From Antricoccus suffuscus (GTDB lineage Bacteria; Actinomycetota; Actinomycetes; Mycobacteriales; Antricoccaceae): DNA of 64,000 bases. Under the pieces are notes generated by a model. The model made no database searches, had not been told where the DNA came from, and saw nothing but the letters and a program-made list of their open reading frames with translations. This document shows, one piece after another, positions 15,211 through 24,241 of the stretch. A program made the translations under genes and the position numbers. The stretch lies in assembly GCF_003003235.1 (NCBI RefSeq), contig NZ_PVUE01000012.1, positions 1 to 64,000 on the forward strand, read 5' to 3'. Numbering within the stretch: position 1 is the stretch's first letter; each line of letters opens with the position of its first letter.

Positions 15211-16566
15211 TCAGTGGATCAGCCGGCCCTTGGTCTCGGGCGTCAGGAACAGCATGATGGTCGTCACGATCACGAGCAGGCCGCCGGCGATCGCAAACGT
15301 GCCGACGTACCCGAAGAACGGGAAGAGCAGGCTACCGAACGCCACCGGCACCAGCGCCGAGACGATCCGGCTGGCGCTCGAGGCCCAGCCAAACCCGGAG
15401 GCGCGTAACTCGGTGGGGTAGAGCTCGGAGCAATAGCAGTAGATCGCCGGTATGCAGAATTCGATCACGATGCCGAAGGCCAGGATCCAGAACTTCGCCG
15501 GTCCGGGCGACTCGATGAAGATCGCGAACAAGATGATCGAGAGCGTGGTCAGGACGGCCGACCCGAAGATCACCTTCTTGCGGCCAAACCAGTCGACGAG
15601 GTACGCCGACACGAGTACGCCGATGATGCCCACGGCAGTGACGCCGGTGGTGACCATGAACGCGACGTACTCGCTGTACTTCGTATCGCGCAAGATCGAC
15701 GGCAGCCAGATCAGCGCCCCGTAGTAGACGAACAGCACCGAGGAGAAGAGCGCCCATGAGATGAAGGTGACCTTCCAGTCGAACTTCCACAGGTGCCCGA
15801 CGCGGTTGAGGATGCTCTTGATCGACAACGGCGCTGCCGGCTCCGGCTCGCCCATGACGTATTCGTGGGCCTCGGCACCGGTACGACGCACGAGGTTGTC
15901 GATGATCTCACGAGCTTCGGCCTCGCGGCCGCGCCGCAACAGGTACATCGGCGACTCGGGGATCCCACGGCGTACCCACACGACCAACAGCGCCGGCAGG
16001 ACCATGAACAGCAGCAGGAGACGCCAGTTGCTGACACCCTGTGCGGCGAGGAACGCCGCGACGAGCCCGCAGATTGTGGCGCCGATCGGCCACCACGCGT
16101 CCATCGCGGTCAGCGCCCGGCCACGCACCTTGCTCGGAGTGAACTCGCCGACGATCGCGTAGTCAACCGGGATGCAGCCGCCCAGCCCGACGCCCGCCAG
16201 GAAGCGCAGAACGATGAACACTTCGTAGTTGGGTGAGCCGGCGCTGAGCACCGATAGCGCCGCGAATATCAGCAGCGAGTAGGTGAAGACCTTCTTGCGA
16301 CCGATGATGTCGGCGATGCCGCCGAGCAGAATCGCGCCGATCGCCATGCCGATGAGGTTGGTCGTGCCGAGCCAGCCGAGCTGTGCCGCGCTGAGCCCCC
16401 AGTCCGCCTTCAGCAGCGGGAAGAGGAACGCGTTGAGGATGACGTCCCAGGCGTCGAACATGAAGCCGAGACCGCCGATGATGAAGATCTTCCCCTGGAC
16501 GCCCCACCTCCAGGGGAGGTTCTGAACAATCTCGGCGCCGGTGCGCGTGGGTGCAGTCGTCGTCAT
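15211..16566 (-). CDS. MFS transporter, organic/aromatic acid:proton symporter type
   Basis: 451 aa with about 12 hydrophobic segments. Features of the sugar/aromatic-acid symporter branch are FMFDAWDVILNAFLFPLL (acidic residues in helix 1), motif A GGIADIIGRKKVF in loop 2-3, RFLAGVGLGGCIPVDYAIVGEFTPSKVRGR in helices 4-5, and a second motif A-like DWFGRKKV. The ribosome binding site on the minus strand (GGAGGAAG) supports ATG 16566. It sits at the downstream end of the catabolic cluster but has its own TGGTATACCA-like operators just upstream (16631-16656). It is probably the importer for the cluster's acidic substrate; the substrate is not identifiable. Confidence 0.88.
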   Translation of the reverse strand: MTTTAPTRTGAEIVQNLPWRWGVQGKIFIIGGLGFMFDAWDVILNAFLFPLLKADWGLSAAQLGWLGTTNLIGMAIGAILLGGIADIIGRKKVFTYSLLIFAALSVLSAGSPNYEVFIVLRFLAGVGLGGCIPVDYAIVGEFTPSKVRGRALTAMDAWWPIGATICGLVAAFLAAQGVSNWRLLLLFMVLPALLVVWVRRGIPESPMYLLRRGREAEAREIIDNLVRRTGAEAHEYVMGEPEPAAPLSIKSILNRVGHLWKFDWKVTFISWALFSSVLFVYYGALIWLPSILRDTKYSEYVAFMVTTGVTAVGIIGVLVSAYLVDWFGRKKVIFGSAVLTTLSIILFAIFIESPGPAKFWILAFGIVIEFCIPAIYCYCSELYPTELRASGFGWASSASRIVSALVPVAFGSLLFPFFGYVGTFAIAGGLLVIVTTIMLFLTPETKGRLIH

Positions 16567-16630
16567 TTGGTGCTTCCTCCAGGGTCCTGACCGATCATCG
16601 ACGTCGAGCCGTTAGCGGGATCACACCCAT

Positions 16631-16656
16631 CAGGTATACCAAGTGATATACCAAAT
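16631..16656 (-). promoter_or_regulatory. Paired GntR operator sites before the MFS gene
   Basis: GGTATACC (16633-16640), extended as CAGGTATACCAAG, followed 12 bases later by a half-matching TGATATACCAAAT (16644-16656). The repeated TATACCAA elements match the ATTTGGTATACCAT sites at 23446 and 24242, indicating one regulator for all three. Confidence 0.6.
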
Positions 16657-16714
16657 GAGCAACAGGTAAACGCGAGAATGTTGCTTGACCGAGACCTGTG
16701 GCCGGGTGCGTCAG

Positions 16715-17323
16715 CTATTCCTGGTCGATTGCGGCGCCAAGGATGTGCACGCGCAGCAGGCTCCCGATCGTGTCTTTATCCCTGGCCCGCAGGGCTTTGA
16801 GGATCTTGGCGTGCTGTCTGGCGGACTCGCGGTGGCTGCGTACGACGTGCGGCCCGTCGCCCAATGCGTTCCACAGCAACCGGATGAATGACATCAACAT
16901 CGGGCTGCGGGCAGCGCCGCAGATGCCGAAATGGAACTGTTGGTTGAGGTCCCGGTACTCGTCGTTGATCTCGCCGAGCTCCCGCATCTTCTTGTCGATC
17001 CGGGCCAACTCGTCGATCTGCGTATCGGTGATCGACTCGCAGGCAAGCTCGGCCGCGAGCGATTCGAGCGCCGCGCGAATCGCGAAGTTCTCGTTCCACA
17101 GACCGGCGCTGGCCTCCACGACGGTGGAGCCCTTATGCGGGTCGTTGACGACGATTCCTTCGGACTCGAGTCGTCGAAGTGCCTCCCGCACAGGCGTCTG
17201 GCTGACCCCGAACTGGATAGCGAGATCCCGTTGCCGAAGGGCCGCGGATGATCTGATCTCGCCCGAGATGATCATTTCGCGCAGCTTCGCGGTGACCATG
17301 TCGGCTTTCGAGGTATAGATCAT
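16715..17323 (-). CDS. GntR family regulator with FCD domain, cluster regulator
   Basis: 202 aa. The N-terminal winged helix is typical of GntR: MVTAKLREMIISGEI, LRQRDLAIQFGVSQTPVREALRRLESEGIV (about residues 9-65). The rest is an all-helical FCD ligand domain with NEFAI-like NENFAIRAALESLA and HFGICGAA. It is the last part of the hydroxylase operon: its ATG overlaps the stop of the upstream Mo-subunit gene by 4 bases (17320-17323). FCD regulators often bind TNGTN(2-3)ACNA palindromes. The TGGTATACCA sequences at three promoter regions of this cluster fit, so it is very likely their repressor, released by a pathway acid. Effector unknown. Confidence 0.9.
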   Translation of the reverse strand: MIYTSKADMVTAKLREMIISGEIRSSAALRQRDLAIQFGVSQTPVREALRRLESEGIVVNDPHKGSTVVEASAGLWNENFAIRAALESLAAELACESITDTQIDELARIDKKMRELGEINDEYRDLNQQFHFGICGAARSPMLMSFIRLLWNALGDGPHVVRSHRESARQHAKILKALRARDKDTIGSLLRVHILGAAIDQE

Positions 17324-19677
17324 CGGCGGTCCTTGGCGTGTCTATTGAGGTAGCGGGCGACGTACGCCGGAGTGATCGGCAGTTTGATGATATCGACTGC
17401 TGCCGGATCGCCGTTGCATAAGGCATCACGTACGCCGCTGGCAAGACAGCCGCCTGCCGCGGTGAGCCCGCCTTCGCCCGCACCGCGTACGCCGAGGGGG
17501 TTGGTCGAGGCGGGGAAGTTCGCGCTGATCAACAGTTCCATGTCCGGAATCTCGCAGGCCGTCGGCATCAAGTAGTCCATGAACGTCGTCGACTGGGGCT
17601 GGCCGGCCTCGTCGTACGTGAACTCCTCCAGGAGCGAACCGCCGATGCCCTGCGCAATACCGCCGCGCAACTGCCCCTCGATCATCATCGGGTTAACCGC
17701 CACGCCGATCTCGTAAGCGACGAGGTAGCGGCGTACCTCCACTTGTCCGGTTTCCGGGTGAATCTCGACTAGGCAGACGTGGGTGCCGTACGGGTAGGTC
17801 ATGTGGTCGACGGTGAACCGATGACGCACTCGGATCCCGGACGGCTCGTCTTCGTGTAAGTAAATCGATCCTGGCATGCTGGCGGCAACAATCTCGGCAA
17901 ATGTCTTGCGCTGATTGGGATCCAGCCGACTCTGCACGGTCGAACCGTTGATGACGAGCTCATCCGGAGTATGACCGAGCATTCGTCCGGCGAGCTCGAT
18001 GAGGCGGGCCGCGACCTTCTTGCATGCCTGGTGGACAGCGCTGCCGGTAACCACGGTCGAGCGGCTGGCCCACGAACCGGTGCCAAACGGTTGCTCTGCG
18101 GTGTCGCCGTTTATGACGTCGATCTGGTCCATGCCAACCGGAAGCACGTCGGCGGCGACCTGCGCGAGCGCGGTCTCGATGCCTTGACCGAGCGAAGTGC
18201 CTCCGGAGTAGACGCGGACACGGCCGCGGCGGGTGATCTCCACATCGGCCGTGTCGTTGGGTCCGAGGCCACTCTTCTCAAGGAACGTAGCGATACCTAG
18301 GCCCATCACGCGCCCTTCGCTGCGGCCGCGGCGTACTTCGTCCTGCCAGCCGAGCTCGGACGCCCGGTCGAGCGTCTTGTTGAACAGCTCGAGAAAGTCG
18401 CCCTCGTCGAGAATCACGTCGGTGCCGAGTGTGCTCATCGGTCGTTCGTGGGGCATCTCGTGCGCGGTGAGCAGATTGCGGCGACGGAATTCGACCCGAT
18501 CGATGCCGACTTCTGCTGCCGCCTTGTCGAATAGCTGCTCACGGCTCGACGTACCTTCGAATCGGCCCGGCGCACGGTAGGTGCCGCATGGTGTCTTGTT
18601 AGATAGCGCGACCCGCACATGGCCGTCGTACGCCGGGATTCGGTACGGCCCAGGCAACATCGCGATGGTCAGCTCGGGGACGATGATGCCGTGCGTGCGC
18701 GCATAGGCGCCGTTGTCGTGGATGACGTCGGCCTTCAGCCCCAGGATCGTGCCGTCCTTGGCCATTGCGACAGAGAGCTTGTGGCGCTGTTGGCGAGAGT
18801 GGTTGACCGCGACGAGGTGTTCGGCGCGGTCCTCGGCCCAGCTGACCGGACGCTTTGCGCGTCGTGCGAGCCACGGGATCAGAAAGTCCTCAGGGTAGAA
18901 CTCGCCGCGGACGCCGAATCCGCCGCCGGCATCGACTGCGTGCATGTGGATCTTCTGCTCGTCGAGCTCGAGCATGTCGCTGAGTACGCGTCGGTTGAAG
19001 ACCGGCACCTTGGTGCTGCCGAAGATCTCCAGGGTGTCCAGCGCGACGGGATCGACGACAAGCGTGCGCGGTTCCATCGGTACGGCGGAGTGCCGGCCGA
19101 TATCGAACGTCAGCTCGGTGACATGGTGCGCCGCGGTGAACGCGTCGGCGACCGCTCCGAATCCCATCGAGAAGTCCGCCGCGATGGTGACGTCGGCGCC
19201 GTCGTCCACGGCCGTGGTGTCGAGCGTGACGGGAAGCTCGTCGATCTCTACGACGACCAGTTCGGCGGCATCCTCTGCGACGTAGGCATCTTCGGCTAGT
19301 ACGACGGCAACCGGCTCTCCGACATAGCGCACTTCGTCAAACGCCAGCACCGGTTGGAGGTAGTCGTCGAGGTCGACCTCTTGCACTTGAATCCGCACCG
19401 GGATACGCGGCATATCCGGCAGATCTTGCGCGGTCACGACGTCGACGACGCCGGGCAGTGCCTTCGCCTCGGCGATGTCAATGTTGATGATGCGCCCGTG
19501 CGCGACCCCCGAGCGGATCACGCGCGCGTGCGTCATCCGTGGCCGCTGCATGTCATGCCCGAAATTGCCGGCCCCGCTGAGCAGCCGTTGGTCTTCCTTG
19601 CGTGCGGCGCGGCTGCCGACCACCGTCTCGGGTAGTGAAGCGGTGGGGACCTTGGCGGCGGCCGGGGCGGTAGTCAT
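17320..19677 (-). CDS. Molybdenum hydroxylase large (Mo-cofactor) subunit, paralogue 2
   Basis: 785 aa from ATG 19677; an open extension upstream to 19839 overlaps the FeS gene and looks non-coding. This is a xanthine-oxidase-family catalytic subunit. It has the N-terminal a/b hammerhead domain (VVGSRAARKEDQRLLSGAGNFGHD), GGGFG at 251-255, TYRAPGR at 366-372, and the C-terminal GAGEGG with the catalytic Glu at about 735. It lacks the AYRCSFR loop of form-I CO dehydrogenase. It hydroxylates or dehydrogenates an aromatic, heterocyclic or acyl-CoA substrate with water, passing electrons to the FeS and FAD subunits encoded upstream. It starts 7 bases after the FeS gene stop. It is the second large subunit in the same operon and clearly different from paralogue 1. 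Confidence 0.92.
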   Translation of the reverse strand: MTTAPAAAKVPTASLPETVVGSRAARKEDQRLLSGAGNFGHDMQRPRMTHARVIRSGVAHGRIINIDIAEAKALPGVVDVVTAQDLPDMPRIPVRIQVQEVDLDDYLQPVLAFDEVRYVGEPVAVVLAEDAYVAEDAAELVVVEIDELPVTLDTTAVDDGADVTIAADFSMGFGAVADAFTAAHHVTELTFDIGRHSAVPMEPRTLVVDPVALDTLEIFGSTKVPVFNRRVLSDMLELDEQKIHMHAVDAGGGFGVRGEFYPEDFLIPWLARRAKRPVSWAEDRAEHLVAVNHSRQQRHKLSVAMAKDGTILGLKADVIHDNGAYARTHGIIVPELTIAMLPGPYRIPAYDGHVRVALSNKTPCGTYRAPGRFEGTSSREQLFDKAAAEVGIDRVEFRRRNLLTAHEMPHERPMSTLGTDVILDEGDFLELFNKTLDRASELGWQDEVRRGRSEGRVMGLGIATFLEKSGLGPNDTADVEITRRGRVRVYSGGTSLGQGIETALAQVAADVLPVGMDQIDVINGDTAEQPFGTGSWASRSTVVTGSAVHQACKKVAARLIELAGRMLGHTPDELVINGSTVQSRLDPNQRKTFAEIVAASMPGSIYLHEDEPSGIRVRHRFTVDHMTYPYGTHVCLVEIHPETGQVEVRRYLVAYEIGVAVNPMMIEGQLRGGIAQGIGGSLLEEFTYDEAGQPQSTTFMDYLMPTACEIPDMELLISANFPASTNPLGVRGAGEGGLTAAGGCLASGVRDALCNGDPAAVDIIKLPITPAYVARYLNRHAKDRR

Positions 19678-19684
19678 GGACGTG

Positions 19685-20173
19685 TCATTTGGCACGGGCG
19701 GCTGCCCTGCTTCCGGCGACCTCGGTGACCGCGTCGACGATTCCTTGGTAGCCAGTACACCGGCACAGGTTGGAAGCGACCACTTCGCGGACGTCTTCGC
19801 GGTTGGGCACCGGGCTGCTGGCCAGATAGGACTCGGCAAGCATCAGGAATCCGGGGGTGCAGAAGCCGCACTGTAGGCCGTGATGTTTTGAGAATGCCTG
19901 CTGCAGATCGGAAAGCTCGTCGCCATTGGCGAGGTCCTCGACGGTACGCACGGAACGGTCGTCGGCCTGTACGCCGAACACGAGGCATGAGCGCACCGGT
20001 TCGCCGTCAAGCAGCACGGTGCACGCGCCGCAGATGCCGTGTTCGCACCCCAAATGGGTGCCGGTAAGTCCGAGGTCTTGGCGCAGCATGTCGGCAAGGG
20101 TGCGCCGTGACTCGATGACGAGTTCGTGCTTCGTGCCGTTGACCTCGACGGTGATCAGGTGAAGGTCTTTCAT
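19685..20173 (-). CDS. Molybdenum hydroxylase small subunit, two [2Fe-2S] clusters
   Basis: 162 aa, the standard size for CoxS/XdhC-type subunits. The plant-ferredoxin-like cluster uses C43, C48, C51 and C63 (CEHGICGACTVLLDG). The helical-domain cluster uses C102, C105, C137 and C139 (QCGFCTPGFLML and NLCRCTGYQGI). All eight ligands are present, so it should be functional in moving electrons from the Mo centre to FAD. The start ATG at 20173 overlaps the stop of Mo-subunit 1 (ATGA), and Mo-subunit 2 begins 7 bases after its stop, so all are in one operon. As the only small subunit here, it presumably serves both large subunits. Confidence 0.96.
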   Translation of the reverse strand: MKDLHLITVEVNGTKHELVIESRRTLADMLRQDLGLTGTHLGCEHGICGACTVLLDGEPVRSCLVFGVQADDRSVRTVEDLANGDELSDLQQAFSKHHGLQCGFCTPGFLMLAESYLASSPVPNREDVREVVASNLCRCTGYQGIVDAVTEVAGSRAAARAK

Positions 20174-22539
20174 GAGGCGGCCCTTTCGATTGCATCGTTA
20201 TCGTTGGCACCGAGTGCGCGGACGATATCCGGAGGCAGCACGGGCAGTCGGTCAAACTGCGTGCCGGTAAAGCGGAGTGCGTCGTTGACGGCCGACAGCA
20301 CCGCGGATGGTGCGCCGATCGCGCCACCCTCGCCCATACCCTTGGCGCCGAGCTCGTTGGCGGCATTAGGCGTCTCAAGGTGATGGATGGTGACCGGTGG
20401 TATCTCGCAAGCCGTGGGGATGAGGTAGTCCATCAACGTGGCGGTTAGCGGCTGACCGTCGGCGTCGTACTCCAGATGTTCGTAGAGTGCGGCCGCGATG
20501 CCTTGTGCGACGCCGCCGCGTACCTGTCCCTCGACGATAAGCGGGTTGACCACAACGCCGCAGTCCTCGACGACGAGGTAGTCCACGACGTGTGCCTCTC
20601 CGGTGCTCTTGTCGATGCGCACTAGAGCCGCGTGGGTGGCGTTGGAGAAACACCCGTCCGGATCGCTTTCACCACGGGCTTCGAGTAGCTGCTCGGGCTG
20701 TTCGGTGAATTCGTGTGCCCGGAAGTGCACCCGCGAGGCCAAGTCGCTCAGTGATATCGACACGGAATCGATCGAGGCTTTGCCGTCTGCGAGCCGGATG
20801 TCACGCGGATCGGCTTCGAGGAGCTCGGCGGCGACTCGCTTGAGATTGTCTGCGAGTACGCCGGCCGCGTTGCGCGCTGCCATACCGCCGATGACCAGAG
20901 ACCGGCTGGCGAAGGTGCCCCAGCCGTAACTGGTCAGGTCGGTATCGCCCTGACGAAGATGTACGTGGGCGGGGTCGATGCCGAGTTTGTCGGCGACGAC
21001 CTGAGCGAACGTCGTCTCGTGTCCCTGCCCGTGCCCGCAGGTCCCCGTTGTCACCGTGACGTGGCCGCTCGGGTCCATTTTGATGTGCGACACGTCGTAC
21101 CCCGGCGTCATCCCCATCTTGCGCGCGCCCATAGTTGGCGTGCCGTAGGCCGACCGCTCGGAGAAGCAGGCGATGCCGATGCCATAAAGACTGTCGCTGT
21201 CGGTGTCGTTGCCATCAGTGGCGCGTTGCCGCCAGCCTGCGCTTTCGACTTCCTTGGCGCACAGGTCGAGTGACTCGGCGTACGAACCGAGCTCGTAGGT
21301 GAGCGCGTTCGGCCCGGTGTAAGGGAAGTCTTCGTAGCGGATGAGGTTTCGACGACGAATGTCGATGGGGTCGATTCCCAGGCGGACGGCGGCCTTGTCC
21401 ATCAGTCGCTCCATGACCATCACGATCTGCGGGCGAGAGACACCGCGGTACGGCGCGGTCGGCGATTTGTTGGTCGCGTAGCCGCGGCCGCGGGCGGCGT
21501 ACCGGCCGACCTTGTAGACGCCGGGTAGCTCGCTGCACGCCATCAGCGGTTCGACGCCGCACGTGAACGGGTACACCGAGTACGCCCCGATATCGCAACG
21601 GATATCTGCGCTGATCGCGGTCAGTATGCCGTCCTCGGTGAAGCCGGCGCGCACCGCATAGTGCTGCTCGTGTCCGGTGAAGGAGGCCATCAGACTGTCC
21701 CGACGGTCTTCGCTCCAGCGCACGGTGCGACCGAGCTTGCGCGCCGCAGCGGCGGTCGCGATCTCCTCCCGTCCGGTAACGCACTTGACGCCGAACCCGC
21801 CACCCACGTCTGGCGCGATCACCCGCACCGCGCCCTCCGCCATGCCGAGCGACTGGGCGATCGCGCTGCGCATCTGATGCGGCACCTGAGTGGACGTGTG
21901 CACGACGAGCTGGCCGCTGCGATCGTCGACTTCCGCCAACGCCGCGCGACATTCCATGGGAGAGGCGTGCACTCGCGCCGCGCTGAACTGTTCGGTGAGG
22001 GCCAGGAATGAGCCGTCAATCGTCGGCTCGACCTGATCGTCGACGTACATCCGCAGGTCCACGAGCGTGCCGTCCGGCGCATCGTCGTGCACGCCGCCGG
22101 AACTCGCTGCCTTAAGATCCATCACCGCGGGAGTCTGGTCGATCTCGACGATCACCGACTCGGCACCGTCCTCGGCGCTGTATGCGCTATCGGCGACGAC
22201 GATGGCAATCGGCTCGCCGCAGTAGCGCACTCGGTCATGCGCGAGAATCGGCATTTCAGTGGCGATGAACCCGTCGCGCTCGAGTACCGCGATCAAGCCA
22301 TCCGCGCCAAGGTTCTTAGCGGTAAAGACCGCGACAACGCCTGGCACGTCGGCGGTCTGCGACGTGTCGATGGACGTGATTGTGCCGGCGGCGACCGATG
22401 AGCGGACGAACGACGCGTGTAGGGCGCGGCTGGGCATGATGTCGTCGGTGAACCGGCCCCGGCCGCGCAGCATCCGGGCATCTTCGTGCCGCGGCCGGCG
22501 CTGACCGACCCAAGTGAACGGAGTCTGGTCGCTGGCCAT
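20170..22539 (-). CDS. Molybdenum hydroxylase large (Mo-cofactor) subunit, paralogue 1
   Basis: 789 aa from ATG 22539, two bases after the FAD-subunit stop; the longer open frame to 22956 is a shadow of that gene. Xanthine-oxidase family: N-terminal GQRRPRHEDARMLRGRGRFTDD, GGGFG at 246-250, APYRGVSR at 362-369 (not the AYRCSFR of form-I CO dehydrogenase), and GMGEGG with catalytic Glu at about 737. It is a full-length protein with no visible lesion. Order FAD, Mo-1, FeS, Mo-2 suggests that the classical trimer is FAD/Mo-1/FeS, with Mo-2 an added catalytic subunit of different specificity. The substrate is not known; the family covers aldehydes, N-heterocycles and aromatic CoA thioesters. Confidence 0.93.
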   Translation of the reverse strand: MASDQTPFTWVGQRRPRHEDARMLRGRGRFTDDIMPSRALHASFVRSSVAAGTITSIDTSQTADVPGVVAVFTAKNLGADGLIAVLERDGFIATEMPILAHDRVRYCGEPIAIVVADSAYSAEDGAESVIVEIDQTPAVMDLKAASSGGVHDDAPDGTLVDLRMYVDDQVEPTIDGSFLALTEQFSAARVHASPMECRAALAEVDDRSGQLVVHTSTQVPHQMRSAIAQSLGMAEGAVRVIAPDVGGGFGVKCVTGREEIATAAAARKLGRTVRWSEDRRDSLMASFTGHEQHYAVRAGFTEDGILTAISADIRCDIGAYSVYPFTCGVEPLMACSELPGVYKVGRYAARGRGYATNKSPTAPYRGVSRPQIVMVMERLMDKAAVRLGIDPIDIRRRNLIRYEDFPYTGPNALTYELGSYAESLDLCAKEVESAGWRQRATDGNDTDSDSLYGIGIACFSERSAYGTPTMGARKMGMTPGYDVSHIKMDPSGHVTVTTGTCGHGQGHETTFAQVVADKLGIDPAHVHLRQGDTDLTSYGWGTFASRSLVIGGMAARNAAGVLADNLKRVAAELLEADPRDIRLADGKASIDSVSISLSDLASRVHFRAHEFTEQPEQLLEARGESDPDGCFSNATHAALVRIDKSTGEAHVVDYLVVEDCGVVVNPLIVEGQVRGGVAQGIAAALYEHLEYDADGQPLTATLMDYLIPTACEIPPVTIHHLETPNAANELGAKGMGEGGAIGAPSAVLSAVNDALRFTGTQFDRLPVLPPDIVRALGANDNDAIERAAS

Positions 22540-22541
22540 GC

Positions 22542-23414
22542 CTAAGCCGCCTCGGTCGGCACGGCGCCCGCATCGGCGAAGGCCTGGCGGATCATGCTGC
22601 CCACCAGATGCCGGCGGTAGTCGGAGCCGCCGTGCAGGTCGGCCGGAGGATTGACCATCGCCTGGGCGGCGGTCGCGACTGCCTGCGCCGTGTCGGCGCC
22701 CGGCGGTCGACCGTTCGCGACCGCGTCGAGTTCGGGGCTGCGGAACGGTTCGCTGCCGACACCGCCGAGAACGACCGTGGTGTTTGCGCACCCGCCATCG
22801 GTGACGTCGAATGCGACCGCCGCGGAGGCAATCGCGAAATCGCCCTTGCGCTGCGCGAACTCGGCGAGTGCCGAATACGTTCGCGGATTGGTGAAGCGGA
22901 TTTCGACGACGACCTCGTCGTACTCCGCGCTGGTGGTGAGAAATCCGGTGAACCACTCGGCGCTACCCACCTCACGCTTTCCACGCGGGCTTTCGGTGAC
23001 GATCGTGGCATCGAAGAGTCGAGCTAGCAGGCACCACTCGGCCGACGGGTCGGAATGCGCGATGCTGCCGCCGACCGTGCCGCGGGTGCGGATGGGGAAG
23101 TGGCCGATGTGATGCGCGGCCTTCGGCAGTACCGCGAAGCCGTCGAGAATGTCTGCAGACGTGGAAGTCTCGACGGTGCGGTGCCTGGTTAGTGCGCCGA
23201 TGGTGAGTGCCGCACCGTCGCGGCGGATGTAGTCCAGGTCGCTGACCCGGTTGATATCGATCAGGGCGCTAGGCCGCGCCAGACGGAAGTTCATCATCGG
23301 CGCGAGGCTTTGACCGCCCGCAAGGATCTTCGCCTCGTCGCCCAGTTCGCTGAGCAGCTGCACTGCTTCTTGGGCACTGAAGACCCGATGATATTCGAAC
23401 GCGGCCGGTTTCAT
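22542..23414 (-). CDS. Molybdenum hydroxylase medium subunit, FAD-binding
   Basis: 290 aa from ATG 23414, preceded on the minus strand by GGAGGATCG. CoxM/XdhB type: the first FAD motif is ILAGGQSLAPMMNFRLARPS, the second RTRGTVGGSIAHSDPSAEW. The C-terminal CO_deh_flav_C domain follows (from about residue 180). It passes electrons from the [2Fe-2S] subunit to the final acceptor. It is the first gene of the minus-strand operon FAD-Mo1-FeS-Mo2-GntR. A TGGTATACCA operator lies 35 bases upstream of its start, shared with the divergent crotonase gene. The longer frame extending to 23702 is antisense to that gene and not coding. Confidence 0.95.
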   Translation of the reverse strand: MKPAAFEYHRVFSAQEAVQLLSELGDEAKILAGGQSLAPMMNFRLARPSALIDINRVSDLDYIRRDGAALTIGALTRHRTVETSTSADILDGFAVLPKAAHHIGHFPIRTRGTVGGSIAHSDPSAEWCLLARLFDATIVTESPRGKREVGSAEWFTGFLTTSAEYDEVVVEIRFTNPRTYSALAEFAQRKGDFAIASAAVAFDVTDGGCANTTVVLGGVGSEPFRSPELDAVANGRPPGADTAQAVATAAQAMVNPPADLHGGSDYRRHLVGSMIRQAFADAGAVPTEAA

Positions 23415-23445
23415 ATCGCGATCCTCCAGAACTCTGGGCGGTTGA

Positions 23446-23460
23446 ATTTGGTATACCATA
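23446..23460. promoter_or_regulatory. GntR operator in the divergent promoter
   Basis: ATTTGGTATACCATA with a perfect 10-bp palindrome TGGTATACCA (23449-23458). It lies in the 76-base gap between the divergent FAD-subunit gene and the crotonase gene, so one bound dimer could control both. Same motif as at 24242-24255 and 16631-16656. Confidence 0.75.
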
Positions 23461-23490
23461 CGTCCACCGACGAAAGCGAGAGGTGACCCC

Positions 23491-24171
23491 ATGACGCTTG
23501 CCCAGGTCGATGAGTGGAACGGCGCGACGCGAGTCCGCTTTGACGACGCCGGTCGGCGCAATTCACTCGCGCTCGACACGGTCGAGCAGTTGCGTGAGAT
23601 TCTGGTTCGAGACAGCGACCGAGTGCTCGTGCTAGGCAGCACCGCAAAGATCGTGTTCTCGGCCGGCGCGGACATCACCGTTGACGATGCAACTCGCGCC
23701 AAGATCAGCGACCTGCTTTACGAATGCTACGAACTGATGGTTTCGCGTCGCGGATTGGTCGTTGCCGTTGTCGAGGGGTCCGCCGTAGGTGGAGGATCGC
23801 AGTTGGCGTCGGCCGCCGATATTCGGGTGCTAGGCGCTCGGGCCCGCTTCAAGTGGGTGGGTGCGGGACACGGGCTGGTGGTCGGTGCATGGATCTTGCC
23901 GAGCCTTCTCGGCCGGTCCACCGCCCTCGACTTAGCCATGTGCTCGGACTGGGTTGAGGCTGACGACGCCGTGCGAATCGGGCTGGCCAGCGCCGTACAG
24001 CGCGATCCTTGGGCGCACACCGAGTCGTTGCTTAAGCGGTTTGCCGGGCTCGATCCGCAAGCGGTAGCGGGATTTAAGAACCTCGCCAACTCGCCAGATC
24101 TGCTGCAGCGGCTCGCCGCCGAGCGCCGTACCAACGCGACCTGGGGCGGCCAGGCACCCGCCAAGCCCTAG
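23491..24171 (+). CDS. Enoyl-CoA hydratase/isomerase (crotonase) family protein, divergent
   Basis: 226 aa, shorter than the usual ~255-265. The crotonase oxyanion-hole elements are present: FSAGADITV (about residues 52-60) and VEGSAVGGGSQLASAADI. After that, where hydratases have PEVxLG with a catalytic Glu, this protein has KWVGAGHGLVVGAW, so the first catalytic glutamate seems to be missing. The region of the second reads STALDLAMCSDWVE. It may therefore not be a simple hydratase; crotonases also perform hydrolysis, isomerisation and ring cleavage. RBS AGAGGTG precedes ATG 23491. It is transcribed divergently from the hydroxylase operon, from a region holding the shared operator. Confidence 0.85.
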   Translation: MTLAQVDEWNGATRVRFDDAGRRNSLALDTVEQLREILVRDSDRVLVLGSTAKIVFSAGADITVDDATRAKISDLLYECYELMVSRRGLVVAVVEGSAVGGGSQLASAADIRVLGARARFKWVGAGHGLVVGAWILPSLLGRSTALDLAMCSDWVEADDAVRIGLASAVQRDPWAHTESLLKRFAGLDPQAVAGFKNLANSPDLLQRLAAERRTNATWGGQAPAKP

Positions 24172-24241
24172 CGCCCTCGAGCGCCCGGGAAGGCACCAAT
24201 CCAGGCAATGGGGTTGCCAGATGCACCGGAGACGGTGTTGT

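Noticed and set aside
17320-22539. Aerobic carbon monoxide dehydrogenase (form I CoxL)
   Set aside because: The AYRCSFR active-site loop is absent from both large subunits; the neighbours are CoA-pathway genes, not CODH maturation genes.
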